A model generated the notes under the pieces. The model did not search any database and was not told the origin of the DNA. It saw only the letters and a list, made by a program, of their open reading frames with translations. DNA of 5,909 nucleotides from Dehalococcoidia bacterium (lineage in GTDB: Bacteria > Chloroflexota > Dehalococcoidia > UBA2985). A program made the position numbers and the translations under genes. The DNA is taken from contig JASLXI010000068.1 of the NCBI GenBank assembly GCA_030740415.1, positions 1-5,909 on the forward strand. Direction: 5' to 3'. Of this stretch, positions 3,128 to 5,909 are shown in pieces (the stretch's first letter is position 1; each line of letters begins with the position of its first letter).

Positions 3128-5909
3128 GTGACTGGCGACGAGATTCGAGAGGTCTTCCTACGCTTTTTTGAGAGCAAGGAGCACCTGCGCATACCCAGCT
3201 CATCGCTGATACCAGCGGAGGACCCCACGCTGCTCTTGACCAATGCTGGCATGGTGCAGTTCAAGCCCTATTTCACCGGCGAAATGCCCCCCCCGGGTCC
3301 TCGCATGACCTCGGCGCAGAAGTGCTTCCGTAGCACGGACATCGACGAGGTGGGCGACTCCACGCACCTAACCTTTTTCGAAATGCTGGGCAACTTCAGC
3401 GTCGGCGATTACTTCAAGAAGGAAGCCATTGCCTACGCTTGGGAGTTTGTCACCGAGTACCTAGAGCTTGATAGAGAGAGATTGTGGGCCACGGTGTTCC
3501 TGGAGGACGACGAGGCCTTCGGCTACTGGACTGCGACAGGTATACCCGCGGACCGTATCCGGCGCTTCGGCGAGGCAGACAACTTCTGGGGTCCCGCGGG
3601 CAACGAAGGCCCCTGCGGCCCGTGCAGCGAGATTAACTATGATTTCGGTTCCGAACGCGGCTGCCATCTGCCCGACTGCGGCCCCAACTGTGGGAATATC
3701 GTTGAAGTCACGGGCCAGAAGTGCGACCGCTTTGTGGAGTTATGGAACTTGGTGTTCATGCAGTTCTACCAGGCCTTGGACGGCTCCCGCATCCCTCTGC
3801 CTGCGCCCAACATCGACACTGGCATGGGCCTGGAGCGGGCCGCCGTGATCCTCCAGGGCAAGCGTAACATCTATGGAACCGATATTTTTCAAGCTTTGGT
3901 GCAGAAAGTCGCGAAGCTTTGTGGTAAGGAGTATGGCAAAAACTTGGACATCGACTATGCCATTCGTGTTGTTACGGAACACGCCCGCAGCGCCGCGTTC
4001 CTCATTGCCGATGGGGTAGTGCCAGGCAACGATGGCCGGGATTATGTGCTGCGCCGGGTGATAAGGCGGGCCATACGCTACGGTAAGAAACTTGGGCTGG
4101 ATAGCCCATTCCTGACTGAAGTAGGGACCGCGGTTATAGCACGCATGAAAGGCCAGCATGCTGACCTAGAGGAGCGGCGAGAGTTTATCTTGCGGGTCAT
4201 AGGGCTAGAGGAAGAGCGGTTTGCAGATGCTACTCGTAAGGGAACTGATTTCGTGGAGAGCTACATTTCGGGTGCCAAACTTATCAGTAGACAAGACCTG
4301 GATGAGCTTAAACGGGTTCTGGCCCCCGCTTTGTTAGACAAACTTCCTACCAGCCTTGGGGAGTTTGCGGACCAAGCTGGGTCTGTGATCTCAAGGTTGC
4401 GTGAGAGAGTGAATGAACTGGCAAAGGAGTCCCCCATCGGTTTTACAGAGAAGGAAGATGGCTACTATCGTGCCTTCATCATGATTTACCAGTCCCTGGA
4501 ATCACTGTATCAGAATTCTCGTCATGGTGAGGCAGCATTTCTGAGTCCGGGTGAAGGCATTGAACAGGCGGCTCAGTCCGAGATACGTATAGATGGAATC
4601 AAAGAATCCTTTGCTCAACTTGAGAATAGTGTTATCCGCATACCTGGTACTGTTGCATTCGTCCTTTATGACACCTATGGCTTTCCAGTAGAGCTCACCA
4701 AAGAAATTGCTCGCGAATATGGTCTGGAAGTGGATATGGAGGGCTTCGAGCGGGAGATGGAAGCCCAACGCACCCAGTCGCGAAGCGAGGGCAAGAGTTT
4801 CGATGGGAACTTCGATGCCGTGCGGACCTATCAAGACCTTAGCGTTGGCTCAACCCACTTCCTCGGCTACGAGGCACTTTCCGTGCCCACAGTGGTGGTT
4901 GGCTTGCTCAAAGAGAGCAGGCCGGTTAACCAGGCCATGCAGAATGAAAATGTAGAGGTAATCTTAAAAGAAACACCTTTTTATGCCGAGATGGGCGGCC
5001 AGATGGGAGACGCAGGCGAGATAGTGGGGCAGGGGGGCACTCTGCACGTCGACGACACCCAGACTCCCATTGCTGGCCTCACAGTACATATGTGCACGGT
5101 CGTCAGTGGAAGCATCTGCCTGGGCGATACGGTGGAGGCTACGGTGGACTCCACGCGTCGGCAGGACACGGCTCGCAACCACACCGCGACCCACATGCTC
5201 CACGCCGCCCTGCGGCAGGTCCTCGGCTCCCATGTCCGCCAGCACGGCTCCTTGGTGACTCCTGACCGCCTGCGCTTCGACTTTACCCATGTCAGTCCCC
5301 TGACAGAGGACGAACTGCGGGATGTCCAACGCCTCACCAATGAGAAGATTCGTGACAACATTACGGTAAGCTCTCGGGAGACTACTTACCGTCAGGCCGT
5401 TGCACAGGGTGCCTTGGCCTTCTTCGGCGACAGGTACGGTGATCAGGTCAGGGTGGTGGAGGTCGCCAATGGCGTGCCCTTCAGTGTGGAGGTCTGCGGC
5501 GGCACCCACGTCCAGCGTACCGGCGACATCGGCTACTGCCACATCGTGTCCGAGAGCAGCATCGGCTCCGGCCTCCGTCGCGTCGAAGCCGTGAGTGGCC
5601 GTGCCGCTGAAGGTATGTTGTCTCAACACTCGACTACTATGAGAGAAATAGTACATCGTCTACAGGTCCCTCCTGACGAATTGCTTACCAGAGTAGTTGG
5701 CCTGTTGGCGGAGATGGAGCAAGCTACCAAGCAGTCCGAGACCCTGGAGAGAGAATTACTCAAACACCAGGTGGCGGAGTTGCCCCGAACGCAGGTCGCG
5801 GGAGTAAACGTCGTCTCAGGCGAACTGAAGGTCTCCAATGCAGAATTACTACGGGAGGCGGGCGACTGGCTGAAGAACGACATAAAAAGCGGCATAATTG
5901 TCCTGGGCA
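3128..5909 (+). CDS. alaS: Alanyl-tRNA synthetase (cut by right edge)
   Basis: Charges tRNA-Ala with alanine and hydrolyses mischarged Ser/Gly products. The 927 visible codons start at GTG 3128 (TGDEIREVFLRFFESKEHLR), behind a modest GAGAG site; no in-frame alternative start is nearby. Class II motifs are intact: DPTLLLTNAGMVQFKPYF (motif 1 area), FFEMLGNFSVGDYFK (motif 2 area) and NIDTGMGLER (motif 3, residues 228-237). A cysteine-rich loop has C163, C166, C179, C184, C188 and C199. The editing domain keeps its metal ligands, H685 and H689 in NHTATHMLH and C790 and H794 in VCGGTHV. A coiled coil follows at about 840-880 and the C-Ala domain is just beginning at the edge. Ordinary bacterial AlaRS is about 870-880 residues in total; this one already exceeds that because of an extra block at about 379-501. 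The GTG start overlaps an ATGTGA, an immediate start-stop in another frame. Confidence 0.97.
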   Translation, partial: MTGDEIREVFLRFFESKEHLRIPSSSLIPAEDPTLLLTNAGMVQFKPYFTGEMPPPGPRMTSAQKCFRSTDIDEVGDSTHLTFFEMLGNFSVGDYFKKEAIAYAWEFVTEYLELDRERLWATVFLEDDEAFGYWTATGIPADRIRRFGEADNFWGPAGNEGPCGPCSEINYDFGSERGCHLPDCGPNCGNIVEVTGQKCDRFVELWNLVFMQFYQALDGSRIPLPAPNIDTGMGLERAAVILQGKRNIYGTDIFQALVQKVAKLCGKEYGKNLDIDYAIRVVTEHARSAAFLIADGVVPGNDGRDYVLRRVIRRAIRYGKKLGLDSPFLTEVGTAVIARMKGQHADLEERREFILRVIGLEEERFADATRKGTDFVESYISGAKLISRQDLDELKRVLAPALLDKLPTSLGEFADQAGSVISRLRERVNELAKESPIGFTEKEDGYYRAFIMIYQSLESLYQNSRHGEAAFLSPGEGIEQAAQSEIRIDGIKESFAQLENSVIRIPGTVAFVLYDTYGFPVELTKEIAREYGLEVDMEGFEREMEAQRTQSRSEGKSFDGNFDAVRTYQDLSVGSTHFLGYEALSVPTVVVGLLKESRPVNQAMQNENVEVILKETPFYAEMGGQMGDAGEIVGQGGTLHVDDTQTPIAGLTVHMCTVVSGSICLGDTVEATVDSTRRQDTARNHTATHMLHAALRQVLGSHVRQHGSLVTPDRLRFDFTHVSPLTEDELRDVQRLTNEKIRDNITVSSRETTYRQAVAQGALAFFGDRYGDQVRVVEVANGVPFSVEVCGGTHVQRTGDIGYCHIVSESSIGSGLRRVEAVSGRAAEGMLSQHSTTMREIVHRLQVPPDELLTRVVGLLAEMEQATKQSETLERELLKHQVAELPRTQVAGVNVVSGELKVSNAELLREAGDWLKNDIKSGIIVLG
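4262..4630 (+). other. Extra ~120-residue segment inside alaS
   Basis: EEERF (residues 361-365) marks the end of the conserved aminoacylation module and RIPGTVAFVLYDTYGFP (504-520) the start of the next conserved block. About 147 residues separate F365 from LYDTYGFP, where E. coli AlaRS has roughly 30. The additional stretch (about 379-501) is in frame, free of stops and mostly helix-prone and charged (QDLDELKRVLAPALLDKLP; ISRLRERVNELAKE; DGYYRAFIMIYQSLESLYQN). By hand count its GC is about 49% over 4261-4620, against about 70% in the editing-domain lines. I recognise no domain in it. Its limits are approximate. Confidence 0.7.

Noticed and set aside
3740..4159. Minus-strand open frame of 139 codons
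   Set aside because: It lies opposite AlaRS motif 3 and the following conserved helices; it has no motif or ribosome binding site of note.
4262..4630. Intein in alaS
   Set aside because: No N-terminal Cys/Ser splice residue with a TxxH-like block and no C-terminal His-Asn followed by Cys/Ser/Thr; about 120 residues is also too short for a usual intein.
4964..5656. Minus-strand open frame of 230 codons opposite the AlaRS editing domain
   Set aside because: The plus strand carries the intact editing motifs NHTATHMLH and CGGTHV; the opposite frame has no recognisable domain and reflects high GC.

Overview
This window looks like a stretch of a bacterial chromosome holding housekeeping and heat-shock genes, about 50-60% GC on average, with compact gene spacing and sigma70-type promoters. 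The minus-strand order dnaJ (class II) - hspR - clpB, next to an hsp20 gene and with no dnaK or grpE visible, recalls what I remember of Chloroflexota (Dehalococcoidia). That taxonomic guess is an inference from gene order and protein style, not a database result. I see no mobile element, CRISPR array, tRNA or rRNA.

Left part (1-1971, minus strand): a three-gene heat-shock operon transcribed leftwards. It encodes a J-domain co-chaperone of the CbpA/class II type, the MerR-family heat-shock repressor HspR starting two bases after the dnaJ stop, and the ClpB disaggregase, which runs off the left edge just after its first Walker A motif. A textbook promoter (TTGACA-N17-TATACT) lies immediately upstream of dnaJ. 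It carries a palindrome in its spacer and a perfect half of the HspR operator consensus (CTTGAGT) in the short leader.

Middle (1972-2660): a divergent control region separates the operon from a plus-strand hsp20 gene. The hsp20 frame is recognisable over its whole length but is interrupted by an in-frame TAG at 2507-2509. It also lacks a standard start codon behind its very strong Shine-Dalgarno sequence, so it looks like a decaying gene, or less probably one that needs recoding. A small, single-membrane-span protein (minus strand, 2661-2819) converges on it.

Right part (2820-5909): a 308-base intergenic region with an inverted repeat and a clear promoter (TTGACA-N17-TAAAAT) leads to alaS, alanyl-tRNA synthetase, starting at GTG 3128 and open to the right edge. 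Its catalytic and editing motifs are intact. Between the aminoacylation and editing domains sits an in-frame block of roughly 120 residues with no counterpart in ordinary bacterial AlaRS and with lower GC than the domains around it. This insertion and the broken hsp20 are the two most notable observations.

The chaperones would act together: ClpB extracts polypeptides from aggregates, the J protein recruits an Hsp70 encoded elsewhere, Hsp20 would hold unfolded clients, and HspR would feed back on transcription. alaS is functionally separate.
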